From positions 405-43,376 of the forward strand of contig NZ_BMFW01000030.1 of the NCBI RefSeq assembly GCF_014639275.1: a stretch of DNA of 42,972 nucleotides, written 5' to 3'. Below, one piece after another: positions 7,853 to 16,724 of the stretch (positions within the stretch are counted from its first letter, which is position 1; each line of letters begins with the position of its first letter). The notes under the pieces were generated by a model. The model was not told where the DNA came from. It made no database searches and worked only from the letters and a program-made list of their open reading frames with translations. Both the position numbers and the translations under genes were made by a program. This stretch comes from Arthrobacter liuii. Lineage in GTDB: Bacteria > Actinomycetota > Actinomycetes > Actinomycetales > Micrococcaceae.

Positions 7853-8686
7853 CTACTGCGATGCTGCCTGCGGATCTCCTTCGGCGACGGCGGCACTGCG
7901 CGCCTGCAGCAGTGCCTCGAGCAGCTCGGCGATATGGACGGGTGCCTCCACCCGGTACTGGGCCTGGGTGAAATCGAGGCCGACCTTGACGCCCACATCG
8001 CCCGGTTCGAGCCGGCCAAAAGCGTCCTCGTCCGTTACGTCGTCGCCGGCGAACAGCACGCCGGTGGCCCCGGTGGCCTGCCGCAGGAAGGTGACGCCTT
8101 CTCCCTTGGAAGCATTGACCACCGAGGTCTCCAGGACGCGCTTGCCCTCTTTCAGGAAGACGCCCTTGCGGTCCTGGAGTACCGACCGGGCTGCCGACAC
8201 TGCGTCTTCTGCCACGGCATCCTCGGCCAGGCGCGTATGCAGGACGACGCCGGCGGGCTTGTCCTCCAGCGAGGTGCCAGGAGCCTCGGCGACAATGCCT
8301 GCCAGCTCTGCCCGCACCTCTTCAAGGAGCGCTTTCTGGTCCTCGTCCAGGGCGAGTTCGGTGGAGCCTGGGCCCAGCCACGCTTCGGCGCCGTGGCTGC
8401 CAATCAGCAGGGTGTCCGCCGGCGGGGAACCGACCTCCCGCAGGCTGGCGAGGGCACGGCCGGAGATGAGTGCCGTCGTCGTGCGCGGAAGCGCGGCGAG
8501 GCCAGCGAACGCCACGGCCGAGCGCGGCAGCGGCCGCGCATCCTGGGCGCGTCCCACGATGGGTGCAATGGTGCCGTCGAAGTCCATGGCAACCAGCAGG
8601 TGTTCCGTCCCGGCGATCCGATGCAGCGCTTCCCGGAGTTCGGGGGTGAGTGCCAGCGCTGCCTTGGTGTGGCCGTCAGGAGTCAT
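7853..8686 (-). CDS. otsB: Trehalose-6-phosphate phosphatase
   Basis: A 277-residue HAD-superfamily phosphatase that hydrolyses trehalose-6-phosphate to trehalose, the second step of the OtsAB pathway. HAD motif I is AMDFDGTIAP with the nucleophile Asp35 and acid/base Asp37; motif II is TALISGR; a lysine-containing segment GKRVLETSVVNASKG precedes motif III/IV LFAGDDVTDEDAF. The cap region and the length match OtsB. Its start overlaps the end of otsA by 11 bp, indicating translational coupling, and a perfect hairpin follows at 7718-7745. Trehalose serves as an osmolyte and desiccation protectant in soil actinobacteria, so stress-linked expression is plausible, although no specific regulatory site is seen. 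Confidence 0.95.
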   Translation of the reverse strand: MTPDGHTKAALALTPELREALHRIAGTEHLLVAMDFDGTIAPIVGRAQDARPLPRSAVAFAGLAALPRTTTALISGRALASLREVGSPPADTLLIGSHGAEAWLGPGSTELALDEDQKALLEEVRAELAGIVAEAPGTSLEDKPAGVVLHTRLAEDAVAEDAVSAARSVLQDRKGVFLKEGKRVLETSVVNASKGEGVTFLRQATGATGVLFAGDDVTDEDAFGRLEPGDVGVKVGLDFTQAQYRVEAPVHIAELLEALLQARSAAVAEGDPQAASQ

Positions 8687-10172
8687 CGCGGACCACCTTC
8701 TCGTTCAGTGCGTTCAGGAAGTCGGCGGACCAGTGGTCCACGTCGTGTTCGAGGATCTGCTTCCGCATGGCCCGCATCCTGCGGCTGGACTCCCGCGGCT
8801 GCATCTCCACGGCACGCATGATGGCGCTCTTCAGGCCGTCGATGTCGTGCGGGTTCATCAGCAGTGCCTGCTTGAGCTGGTCGGCTGCGCCGGCGAACTC
8901 GCTGAGGACCAGCGCGCCGTCGTTGTTGGTGCGCGCCGTGACGTATTCCTTGGCGACCAGGTTCATGCCGTCCCGAAGGGCCGTGACCAGCATGACGTCG
9001 GCGGCAAGGTACAACGCCACCATCTCCTCCACGGGGTAGCTGTGGTGCAGGTAGCGGACGGCGGTGTTCTCTATGGTGTCGTAGGTGCCGTTGATGTGGC
9101 CCACCGTGCCCTCCACCTCCTCGCGCAGGAGCCGGTACTGTTCCACGCGCTCGCGGCTGGGGCTGGCCACCTGGATGAGCGTGGCGTCTCCAACGGAGAG
9201 CTTGCCGTCTGCCAGGAGCTCCTCGAAGGCTTTAAGCCGGTGCCTGATGCCCTTGGTGTAATCCAGCCGGTCCACGCCGAGCAGGATGGTCTTCGGGTTT
9301 CCCAGGTCCTGGCGGATCTGGCGGGCACGCTCGATGATCTCCGGTTTTGCGGCGAGCTCGCTGATATGCCGGACATCGATGGAGATGGGGAAGGCCTGTG
9401 CCCGGGCAATGTGGGTGACCTGCCCGTCCTGACCCTTTACATGGACCTGCTGCTGCTTAACGCTGGCACCGAGGAAACGGCGCGCGGAACGCATGAAGTT
9501 TCCGGCATCGCTGGGCCGCTGGAAACCCACCAGGTCCGCGCCGAGGAGTCCGTCGATGATGGCCTGGCGCCACGGCAGCTGGGCAAAGATCTCCGGCGGA
9601 GGAAACGGGATGTGGTTGAAGAACCCGATGCGCAGGTCCGGCCGGGCCTCGCGGAGCATCCGGGGAACCAGCTGCAGCTGGTAGTCCTGCACCCACACTG
9701 TGGCACCCTGGTCCGCATGCTGTACGACGGCCTCGGCGAACCTGCGGTTGACCTTTCGGTAGGCGTCCCACCATGCGCGGTGGAATTCCGGCGGGGCGAT
9801 GACATCGTGGTACAGCGGCCAGAGGGTGGCGTTGGAGAAACCCTCGTAATACAGCTCAACGTCGTCAGTGCTGAGCTGGACCGGGACGAGGTCCATTCCG
9901 CCGTGGCTGAATGGCTTCACGGTCTCATCCGGTGCCCCGTGCCAGCCCACCCAGGCGCCGTCCGTCTTGGTCATCATGGGGGCGAGCGCTGTCACCAGGC
10001 CGCCGGGGGACCTGCGCCAGCCGGAGTCGTCGTCACCACCGTCGCCCGGCGCCACCCGGTCAACCGGCAGCCTGTTGGACACCACCATGAAGTCGTACTT
10101 GGTATGGCCGGCGTGGCCGGAACTGCCGGCCGTTGCCGTGCCGGCGGGTTTTTCCTGGACGGGTGTTTGCAT
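8676..10172 (-). CDS. otsA: Trehalose-6-phosphate synthase (GT20)
   Basis: A 498-residue glycosyltransferase of family 20 that joins a nucleotide-activated glucose (UDP- or GDP-glucose) to glucose-6-phosphate. Diagnostic segments are VVSNRLPVDR (30-39), GGLVTALAP, WVGWHGAPD, the catalytic-core stretch VQDYQLQLVPRMLRE followed by FNHIPFPPPE, and the donor-site motif LLGVDRLDYTKGI; the C-terminal LVTALRDGMNLVAKEYV block binds the nucleotide sugar. About 25 residues before the conserved core are low-complexity and probably disordered. It is first in the otsA-otsB operon, with 11 bp of overlap, and diverges from the thioredoxin-fold gene at 10350, leaving about 180 bp for both promoters. Confidence 0.96.
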   Translation of the reverse strand: MQTPVQEKPAGTATAGSSGHAGHTKYDFMVVSNRLPVDRVAPGDGGDDDSGWRRSPGGLVTALAPMMTKTDGAWVGWHGAPDETVKPFSHGGMDLVPVQLSTDDVELYYEGFSNATLWPLYHDVIAPPEFHRAWWDAYRKVNRRFAEAVVQHADQGATVWVQDYQLQLVPRMLREARPDLRIGFFNHIPFPPPEIFAQLPWRQAIIDGLLGADLVGFQRPSDAGNFMRSARRFLGASVKQQQVHVKGQDGQVTHIARAQAFPISIDVRHISELAAKPEIIERARQIRQDLGNPKTILLGVDRLDYTKGIRHRLKAFEELLADGKLSVGDATLIQVASPSRERVEQYRLLREEVEGTVGHINGTYDTIENTAVRYLHHSYPVEEMVALYLAADVMLVTALRDGMNLVAKEYVTARTNNDGALVLSEFAGAADQLKQALLMNPHDIDGLKSAIMRAVEMQPRESSRRMRAMRKQILEHDVDHWSADFLNALNEKVVRDDS

Positions 10173-10349
10173 TGCGCCCCCTGGGGTTGCTTGTGCCTCT
10201 AAGCCACCCTAGCCGGACGGAATCATCGGGGCTATTCGTCCGTTGGTCAAGCCGAGGGAATGGTTGAACCCGCAAGCTCTCAGCTTTTTCCCCTAAAATG
10301 TTGTGGTGCCACCAAGTGGTCCCCCTACGTCGTCCGACCCAAGGAACTC

Positions 10350-11237
10350 ATGAGCCCCGCAAACGAAGTACGGAAGTCCAAGGCTGAGCGAACCGCGGAG
10401 GCGCGGGAAAAGGCGCGCCTGATCCGGGAAGCACAGGTAAAGAAGGACAAGCGCAACAAGCTGCTGATCGGCTGGGGCATCGTGGCGGCAGTCGTGGCCA
10501 TTCTGGTGGTGGTGGCGCTGGTGGTCACCAACAGCATGAAGCAGAACGCCCCGGTCGCGGAGCAGGGGCCCACCCCGGCAAACGCCAACGTGCATGGCGG
10601 CGTGACGCTGCTGGCCAACACCGACGTGGCGAAGGCGGAGCCGGCCACTGTTGACGCCGCCTCCCTGGGGGATGCTCCGAAGACTCCGCCCGCGGAGGTT
10701 GTGGCTCCTGGTGCCGGGGCGGAGGCCGGCAAACCGGTCAAGGTGGTCCTTTACATCGACTTCATCTGCCCCGTCTGCAAGAACTTCGAGGCCCAGTACA
10801 ACGACCAGCTCACCTCGCTGCGCAACGAAGGCAAGATCACCGTTGAGTACCGCGCCCTTGGGTTCCTGGACAGCCGGTCCACGACCAACTACTCATCGCG
10901 CGCCGCCAGTGCCGCAGCCTGTGTGGTCAACGAATCCCCGGAAAAGTACTCCGACTTCGTCAACGCACTGTTCGCCAAGCAGCCGGCCGAGGGCAGTGCG
11001 GGCCTTTCCGATAACGACCTGAAGAAGATGGCTTCGGACATGGGCGTCGACATCGGCTCCTGCGTGGATGACAAGACCTACCGCCCGTTCGTGAAGTTCA
11101 CCACGAAAGAAGCGGCGGCAATTGGGGTCACCGGTACGCCTTCCGTGTTCGTGGACGGCAAGCAGTGGGGCAAGGGGGACAGCGCCCAGACGCCGTTCCC
11201 GGACTTCCTGCAGGCAGCCATCGCCGCCAAGGGCTAA
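10350..11237 (+). CDS. Membrane-anchored DsbA-like thioredoxin-fold protein
   Basis: A 295-residue extracytoplasmic thiol-disulfide protein. The first 36 residues are highly charged (many Lys, Arg, Glu), one membrane helix follows (about 37-60), then a linker rich in Ala/Pro, and a DsbA-type thioredoxin domain from about 130. The redox motif CPVC is at 140-143 inside FIDFICPVCKNFE, and the cis-proline loop GVTGTPSVFVDG is near the C-terminus. The domain resembles actinobacterial DsbA/BdbD-like oxidoreductases. The ATG at 10350 is preceded by AAGGA; a longer in-frame opening upstream would precede this without a Shine-Dalgarno site. A terminator follows at 11254-11297. Its likely role is oxidative folding or redox repair of exported proteins. 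Confidence 0.88.
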   Translation: MSPANEVRKSKAERTAEAREKARLIREAQVKKDKRNKLLIGWGIVAAVVAILVVVALVVTNSMKQNAPVAEQGPTPANANVHGGVTLLANTDVAKAEPATVDAASLGDAPKTPPAEVVAPGAGAEAGKPVKVVLYIDFICPVCKNFEAQYNDQLTSLRNEGKITVEYRALGFLDSRSTTNYSSRAASAAACVVNESPEKYSDFVNALFAKQPAEGSAGLSDNDLKKMASDMGVDIGSCVDDKTYRPFVKFTTKEAAAIGVTGTPSVFVDGKQWGKGDSAQTPFPDFLQAAIAAKG

Positions 11238-11253
11238 CCCGGCCAGCAGCCCG

Positions 11254-11297
11254 GGCAAGGGCCCGTTCCGGAAAGTATCCGGGGCGGGCCCTTTGCC
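11254..11297 (+). terminator. Terminator after the DsbA-like gene
   Basis: GC-rich arms (11254-11265 and 11285-11297) pair with one bulged base, and the middle of the loop pairs a further few bases; the hairpin lies 17 bp after the stop codon. Confidence 0.7.
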
Positions 11298-11375
11298 GCG
11301 TGTACGGGCGGCGCCGGGGCGTTTTTACCCCCGGCGGGAGTTGGGCTAACCTTATCTAGCGCCTTCCGGGCGCAC

Positions 11376-11449
11376 GCCTCCTTAGCTCAGTTGGCCAGAG
11401 CACCGCTCTTGTAAAGCGGGGGTCGTCGGTTCGAATCCGACAGGGGGCT
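11376..11449 (+). tRNA. tRNA-Thr (anticodon TGT)
   Basis: All arms fold: acceptor 11376-11382 with 11442-11448 (one G-U pair), D-stem 11385-11388 with 11398-11401, anticodon stem 11403-11407 with 11415-11419, anticodon TGT at 11410-11412, T-stem 11425-11429 with 11437-11441 and the T-loop TTCGAAT. The discriminator base is T and CCA is not encoded. The gene marks the boundary between ordered chromosome and accessory DNA, and an integrase gene lies about 120 bp beyond it, so its 3' half is probably the attachment site. Confidence 0.95.
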
Positions 11450-11514
11450 CTTGATCGGCGTTGACCTGCGGTTTTAGTCCGGGTCGGTGGCCCAAAGTGG
11501 GCTCATTCCGACTT

Positions 11515-11535
11515 AACTCACCATAAACTCACCAT
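11515..11535. repeat. Paired direct repeats, candidate integrase arm sites
   Basis: AACTCACCAT occurs at 11515-11524 and again at 11526-11535, an 11-bp period matching one helical turn. The repeats lie between the tRNA-Thr 3' end and the integrase stop codon, where tyrosine integrases of tRNA-targeting elements commonly have arm-type binding sites. The function is inferred from position. Confidence 0.45.
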
Positions 11536-11571
11536 TTTGAGTTTCACGAACGTCCTCTGCGAGGGCGATCT

Positions 11572-12762
11572 TCAGCTCATCGATGGACCAGACTGGGGCT
11601 TGAACGGTTCGAGGACCGCGCGGGTGTCCAGGGCTTCCTTGTACTCCTCGACGTAATGCTTGGCGGTCATTGAGACCTTGGAATGCCCTGCTTGGTAGGC
11701 TGCGGCCTCAACGCCCATGGTTCTGGCTATGAGGGTGGCGTTCGCTTTGCGGAACGTCTTGAGGGTGACCCAGCCGAATCCGATGGAGTCCGCTGCCTTG
11801 CGCCAGGTCTTTCCGACGTTGTTCGCGTCGCTGACGGTACCCGTGGACGAAGGAAAGACCAGATTGAGCGGGTTGGGTGTGAGGGCCTTTACCTGTCGTT
11901 CTCGCCTGTCCTGAAGCTGGGCGACCAGGTATGCAGGCACGGTGACATGGCGAATGCCGTGCTGGGATTTCGGATGGTTCTGGATGGCGACGCCCCCGTT
12001 GCTCGTCCTGATGACCGTTGCATTGACGAAGATCGTTGGTGGATCGGATTCCAAGTCGAGATCGTCCCAGCGCAAGGCGAGGAGTTCGCCAGGTCTTACT
12101 CCAGTGCTGATGAGGAAATCGACCATTTCGTGGAGCTCTTGCGTCCGGGTCCGGCCAAGGGCAGGTTCCTTTTCCCAAGCGATCAGCTTGGTCCGGAGTT
12201 CCTGGAATTGTGCAGCGTCCAATGCCTGAGGCTTGGCCGTTTGCGTCCTTGGAATGGATAGGCCAAGGACGGGATTGACGGACACGGCGTCGTGCCGGAG
12301 GGCAATTTTGAACATCCAGGAAAGCACCGCTCCGCAGGTCCTCGCCGTGGATGGTCCCGTGTCGTCGGCAACGTTCCGGATGAAGTAGTCGATGACTCCT
12401 GGTGACGCTTCACCTATCCGGATGGATGCCAGCTTTGGGGCAATGTATTTCTTCACGGTCGTGGCGTACTTGTCTTTGGTTCTGGAAGCCTTATCGGATC
12501 GCTCCAGCTCCACCAGGAAGACCTCGGCCAATTGACCGATCGTGCTGGCCGCGCTCACGATGGAGTTGCGGGGTGTCTGACGATGCTGCAGCTTGAGGTG
12601 CAGTTGTTGACGCGCCGAGGCAGCTGACGGGCCACGGGCCTCTACCTTCCGGAGCTTCCCGTCCATGTCGCGGTAGTGCGCCCGCGCGCGCCACGTCGTG
12701 GCCGTAGCCCGATCAATGCGTACGACTCCCCACGTGCCGAGAGGAGTCGGTTGCCTGCTCAT
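11572..12762 (-). CDS. int: Tyrosine recombinase / integrase of a tRNA-Thr element
   Basis: A 396-residue phage/ICE-type integrase. An N-terminal arm-binding segment is followed by a SAM-like core-binding domain (about 73-165) and a catalytic domain with Arg223 in TGVRPGELLALRWDDLD, Lys265 in the beta-hairpin, Arg338 in LKTFRKANATL, His360 in AGHSKVS and the nucleophile Tyr370 in AKHYVEEY. The first His of the usual HxxR box is replaced by Lys335, a substitution the fold often tolerates. The start is the ATG at 12762, preceded by AAGGA; a longer in-frame reading would run into the adjacent gene. It points toward the tRNA and its stop is about 120 bp from it, so it is the integration gene for the element inserted there. 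The excisionase-like gene lies 16 bp upstream in the same direction. Confidence 0.93.
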   Translation of the reverse strand: MSRQPTPLGTWGVVRIDRATATTWRARAHYRDMDGKLRKVEARGPSAASARQQLHLKLQHRQTPRNSIVSAASTIGQLAEVFLVELERSDKASRTKDKYATTVKKYIAPKLASIRIGEASPGVIDYFIRNVADDTGPSTARTCGAVLSWMFKIALRHDAVSVNPVLGLSIPRTQTAKPQALDAAQFQELRTKLIAWEKEPALGRTRTQELHEMVDFLISTGVRPGELLALRWDDLDLESDPPTIFVNATVIRTSNGGVAIQNHPKSQHGIRHVTVPAYLVAQLQDRRERQVKALTPNPLNLVFPSSTGTVSDANNVGKTWRKAADSIGFGWVTLKTFRKANATLIARTMGVEAAAYQAGHSKVSMTAKHYVEEYKEALDTRAVLEPFKPQSGPSMS

Positions 12763-12778
12763 GTTCCTTCGCCGCGAG

Positions 12779-12994
12779 CTATTGCTCCGCGTGCAGGGAA
12801 AGCCACGCGGCGAAGTCCCGACTGCTGATCCGCAGATGCCTTCCGATACGGTAGGCCGGCGGACCAACGTGCTTCGCGCGCCACTGGTAGAAAGTCTGCT
12901 CGGGGATCTGGAGCTGCGCGCAAATCTCTTTTGGTGTCAGCCACTTGTCCTCCGCTGCATCTACTGAGCTGTTGCGTTCTGGCACTGTCGTCAT
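12779..12994 (-). CDS. xis: Excisionase-like helix-turn-helix protein
   Basis: A 71-residue DNA-binding protein with a winged HTH of the MerR/AlpA excisionase type: WLTPKEICAQLQIPEQTFYQWR forms the HTH region and the following segment (PAYRIGRHLRISSRDFAAWL) the wing and closing helix. Such proteins bend att DNA to direct excision. The ATG at 12994 is preceded by GGAG at suitable distance; an in-frame ATG at 13024 would add ten residues without a good ribosome-binding site. It sits 16 bp upstream of the integrase on the same strand, the usual xis-int order of actinobacterial integrative elements. Confidence 0.82.
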   Translation of the reverse strand: MTTVPERNSSVDAAEDKWLTPKEICAQLQIPEQTFYQWRAKHVGPPAYRIGRHLRISSRDFAAWLSLHAEQ

Positions 12995-13148
12995 GAGGGT
13001 CTCCGCTTTGTCTATTGCCGGCATGGTACTGGTTCATGGGAGCAGGCGCTCTGGACCGCATGACACTGGTGCCGTCGACTCTCTAAATGGGTCTACAGGG
13101 TCGAGGGTGCGCTTGACTGGGCTTGCCGCCTCTTCTACTGCTCTGGGC

Positions 13149-16100
13149 CTAAAGTTCCCAGCCAGCAGCACTAGATGATGCTTGCGTTTGAAGCCCGTTG
13201 TTGACCCAGTTCGTGTGTCCCAGATCCTCTGGCGGCCGGTAGCGGCCAGCTTGGTCGATGGTTTGTTCGAGGCTGGCGCGTTCCTTTTGCTGCGCCCATT
13301 CGTAATCTGCAGGCACAGGACCCAAGGGGAGCGGAGAGTCGCCAATGCCCCATCTGTCTCTGAAAATCGCCACTCCCCGAAGGACTTCGAGAACGTCTTC
13401 TGGATGGACAACTCGAGGCAGGGATTCGAGAAGGTTGTGCTTCCAGTCGGTCTCCAGCACCAAAGCGTCCTGAGTTACCTGTTCCTGACGGTGTTGGATC
13501 CGAGCCCGAACCTGTTCCATCAAGTTGGCGAGGCCGGGACGAGCTGTCCGTACGGTTTCGGGAGTATCGGCTGGCCCGTTCGTCGGCATCTGGGCGATGT
13601 ATTGATGGAACCGGAGGTGAAGGACGGCTGAAGGGTCCTTTGCGGAGGCGACCGTTTCCACAACGCCACGCACAAGGCGTTCTGCGCCCGGGCGGTTGAT
13701 CGATGATGCCCGCCGCCAGCCCGTAACGGCGGCACCCCAGGAAGGGGACTGCTGCAACCCTGCAGCTGCCCGGCTGTCGTGGGACTCGACTAGCTTCGAT
13801 AGGTCTTCTGCCGCGGCGATTTGCGCGAGGTAGTCGTATTCCGCGCTGAGCCGTTCCAGGCTGTCTCCCGTTGCTAGTTCTGTTTCGAGGGTTTCATGGG
13901 CGGTGCGTTCGGCGCCTTCGGCAGCGAGGACCTCGCCGAGGATCTGGCGCCATGACGGCCGCGCTGCAGGGTCGAGAACCTCGTCGTCGGCGGGGTCGCT
14001 TTCGCAGACGTAGGCGTGGTTTCCTGTGCGCCCGCGGCTCATGCCCACGTAGAACAGTTCGCGGGTGAGGCGTCCTTGGGTTACGACAGTATGGCTGGTG
14101 TCGACCGTGGTGCCCTGTGCTCGGTGCGCCGTGGTCGCGTACCCGAGCTCGACCGAGCCTTCAAGATAGTGCCGGCGCAAAATGGCGGTTGCGCCGGTGT
14201 CTCGCCGGGCGGCCAGGAGTGAGCCGTCGCGCCCGGATACTCGCACGACGTCGAGCAGTGTTCCATTCCGGATGAAGTCGCCGTTACTGTCCCTGAGGGT
14301 GCGGTCGTTACGGCGGGCGATGATCGTGTCTCCCCTTCCGGCCCGTTCCCCGTAGCTGATGTTGACCGTCTGTTCGGCATCCACGGCGCCTTGGCTGGCG
14401 CGGTCTGCCTGGGCGCGTTCGTTGAGCATGTGGACGCTGTCGTTATCCGGGGCGATAAGGATGGATGTCTTTCCGGCGAGGGTATCGGTGTGCCAGTTCA
14501 AGTAGGCCAGGTCGATCATGTCCAAGTAGCTCCCGTGGCGCAGCCGCTGGTGCTGGTCGTACGCGGTAATGGCCGAATAGTTCCCGGCACGGAGTTGCAG
14601 GGAGGCGTCCCGTTCCCAGGGCTGGTCGAAGCGCCAGATGGTGGTCAAACGGGCCGTTTTGTGTTGCCGGTCCAGCCAGCCCAGGATGCCGCCGGCGTCG
14701 ATCGCGTCGAGCTGGGCAGGGTCACCGACCAGTAGGATCTTGGCTCCGGCGTCCCGGGCCTGGGTAACCAGGGAAGAGAGCTGGGCAGTAGACACCATTG
14801 AGGCCTCGTCGACGACGACGAGTTGGTTGGGGTGGAACCGCCATCTGTTTTGTTCCGCGGCGAGCCATGTGGCTTGTTGCGCCAGACGGGTCGCCACAGG
14901 ACTTCGAGGGACCGCGGCATCGCCGAGTCGCCGCTCCAAAGTGAAGAACCGCTCTGCCCGTTGGGCTACGCCTTGACCGACTGATTCGTGCAGCCACTTG
15001 GCGACATTCTCCGTTGTCATTGCTAGTTCGCGGCCGAGGATTTCTGCGCTTGCCGCAGCCGGCGCTAGCCCGATGACGCTACCTGCACCGTGCTCTGTTT
15101 CCCAGGCTGCCTTGATCGCGCCGAGCATGGTGGTTTTGCCGGTACCGGCAGGTCCGACAACGGCGTCGAGCCGATTGCCGCTCGAGAGGGCCTCGCTGGC
15201 GACGGCGCGCTGGTCGGCGTGCAGCTCAAAGTGGCCGTGATGTCGGTACCTGGTGAGTGCCTCCAGGGCGAGGGCGGCATGCACTGCGGGTCCGCCGTCG
15301 TCGTCCCTCGCTGCCATCACGGAATCCTCGCAGGCCAAAGTCTGGGTGTCAGTGTAGAGACGGGAGCCGTGGAAGTCGAACACCGCCCGGTCTCCAAGTC
15401 GGAGGTCGGGCCCGGCGTCCGGCGGGAGGCTGTATCGGTGTTCATTGAGCGCGACGCATTGAGTTTCTGCGGCGGTCGCGACGGCGTCGATCATCGCGTT
15501 ACGGTCCGCGGGCGTGTCGCAGCGGACGTCGGCGCACACTCGTTCGGCTTCGGCGACGAGGTTCCAGCGGTTCCAGGTAGCGCGTTTGGCCGCGACCCGA
15601 TGCCGGGTCAGGGCGGCGACGGCGTCAATCCAGGTCCCGGTGAAGTCGTTGGAGGTGAACGGTGCTGGGTGTGAGCGCCGAATGGTGTCGGCTAGGACGA
15701 GGCCTGGCTCGAAACCCCTGACCTTCGCCCGCGCTTGCCATTGGGCCGATAGCTCATGGAGCGGCGCGATGGTTTCGGATTTAGGGGTCCTGGTGGAGAG
15801 GGTTGCCTGTTGGCGGAGCTTGAGGGTGGTGGTTGCTGACGGGGGAGCGCCGTGCTGTGTGGTCCATTCGGCAACGAGCTTGTCGGTTTCAAGGTCGATG
15901 AGGCGGGAGCGATTCGAGAATTCGCGGACCAGATCGTCGTCGATGCCAGTGAGATGCCGGCTGGGGTTGTGAGTGCTCGAAGCCGGCGCGCGGGTTTCCG
16001 TATCGGTGCCCAGGTTCCGGTGGAGGGCGTCGAATAAGAGGCCGTTGTAGCGCTCGCTTGCAGCGACGGCGGCCTTGTAGAGAGTTCGGGAGTCCAAGGT

Positions 16101-16724
16101 GACCCAGGCATCGTCGGTGATGCGTTGGACACGGTTGGCGATGACCACGTGGGTATGCAGCTGTGGATCCCCGGCACGTGATTCCCAATGGTCGAAGGCG
16201 GCGGCGATCGCACCCCTGGTGCCGAGGTGGGCGATGCCGCCGTGTCCGGAACGGGTATGGATGACCGAATCTTCGAGCCATTGCAGGGCGGCCTTGACGG
16301 CGTCGTGGTGGGTTTGCAGGATTTCGTCCTGGACCGATCGCGGACTCAGTGCCCAGAGGACCGACACAGATTTCGGGACGCTGAAGGTAAGGTCGAAACC
16401 GACGACGGCATGGTGTGTTTTGGTCCGGCCCTGCGCTGTTTTAACGACCGTGGTTTTGGTGTGAGCGCGGCCCAAAGGGGCGGCGGTGTCCGGATGGACG
16501 GCGTATTCAAAGAGTGCTTTCGCGTCGATTTCCGTGACAGCATCGTCGGCGCCGCGGCTGATGCCAGACAGCCCTGATCCGAGCCAGCGGCCCGGTGGCG
16601 TCCCGGCCTTCAGGTAGTAGCTGGTGGAATCAACCTGGGCGAGGGCCAGATCATCCATCATCGTGGTCTTGAACAGATACCTGAGCCCGGACTGGGCAGA
16701 GAGTCGGGCGATCGACATCGTCAT
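13149..16724 (-). CDS. MobF-family relaxase-helicase (TrwC/TraI-like)
   Basis: A 1191-residue conjugative relaxase that nicks one strand at oriT and unwinds it for transfer. The N-terminal relaxase domain has a candidate catalytic Tyr16 (LRYLFKT), the actinobacterial block YYLKAGTPPGRWLGSGL, and the metal-binding triad His179, His190 and His192 within FDHWES and DPQLHTHVVIAN. A RecD/TraI helicase domain follows: Walker A GPAGTGKTT at about 523-531, Walker B VVVDEAS at about 635-641, and LGYATTAHRAQGTTVD further on. The start at 16724 aligns with the family N-terminus (SIARLSAQSG) and has AAGG upstream. No type IV secretion or coupling-protein genes occur in the window, so the element would be mobilizable rather than self-transmissible, unless transfer genes lie elsewhere. 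Confidence 0.93.
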   Translation of the reverse strand: MTMSIARLSAQSGLRYLFKTTMMDDLALAQVDSTSYYLKAGTPPGRWLGSGLSGISRGADDAVTEIDAKALFEYAVHPDTAAPLGRAHTKTTVVKTAQGRTKTHHAVVGFDLTFSVPKSVSVLWALSPRSVQDEILQTHHDAVKAALQWLEDSVIHTRSGHGGIAHLGTRGAIAAAFDHWESRAGDPQLHTHVVIANRVQRITDDAWVTLDSRTLYKAAVAASERYNGLLFDALHRNLGTDTETRAPASSTHNPSRHLTGIDDDLVREFSNRSRLIDLETDKLVAEWTTQHGAPPSATTTLKLRQQATLSTRTPKSETIAPLHELSAQWQARAKVRGFEPGLVLADTIRRSHPAPFTSNDFTGTWIDAVAALTRHRVAAKRATWNRWNLVAEAERVCADVRCDTPADRNAMIDAVATAAETQCVALNEHRYSLPPDAGPDLRLGDRAVFDFHGSRLYTDTQTLACEDSVMAARDDDGGPAVHAALALEALTRYRHHGHFELHADQRAVASEALSSGNRLDAVVGPAGTGKTTMLGAIKAAWETEHGAGSVIGLAPAAASAEILGRELAMTTENVAKWLHESVGQGVAQRAERFFTLERRLGDAAVPRSPVATRLAQQATWLAAEQNRWRFHPNQLVVVDEASMVSTAQLSSLVTQARDAGAKILLVGDPAQLDAIDAGGILGWLDRQHKTARLTTIWRFDQPWERDASLQLRAGNYSAITAYDQHQRLRHGSYLDMIDLAYLNWHTDTLAGKTSILIAPDNDSVHMLNERAQADRASQGAVDAEQTVNISYGERAGRGDTIIARRNDRTLRDSNGDFIRNGTLLDVVRVSGRDGSLLAARRDTGATAILRRHYLEGSVELGYATTAHRAQGTTVDTSHTVVTQGRLTRELFYVGMSRGRTGNHAYVCESDPADDEVLDPAARPSWRQILGEVLAAEGAERTAHETLETELATGDSLERLSAEYDYLAQIAAAEDLSKLVESHDSRAAAGLQQSPSWGAAVTGWRRASSINRPGAERLVRGVVETVASAKDPSAVLHLRFHQYIAQMPTNGPADTPETVRTARPGLANLMEQVRARIQHRQEQVTQDALVLETDWKHNLLESLPRVVHPEDVLEVLRGVAIFRDRWGIGDSPLPLGPVPADYEWAQQKERASLEQTIDQAGRYRPPEDLGHTNWVNNGLQTQASSSAAGWEL

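Noticed and set aside
7767..10202. An 811-codon plus-strand open frame opposite otsA-otsB.
   Set aside because: otsA and otsB on the minus strand are unambiguous; the antisense frame has no recognisable domain.
13871..16577. Several long plus-strand open frames opposite the relaxase.
   Set aside because: They are composition shadows of a high-GC coding strand, with no domains or ribosome-binding sites.
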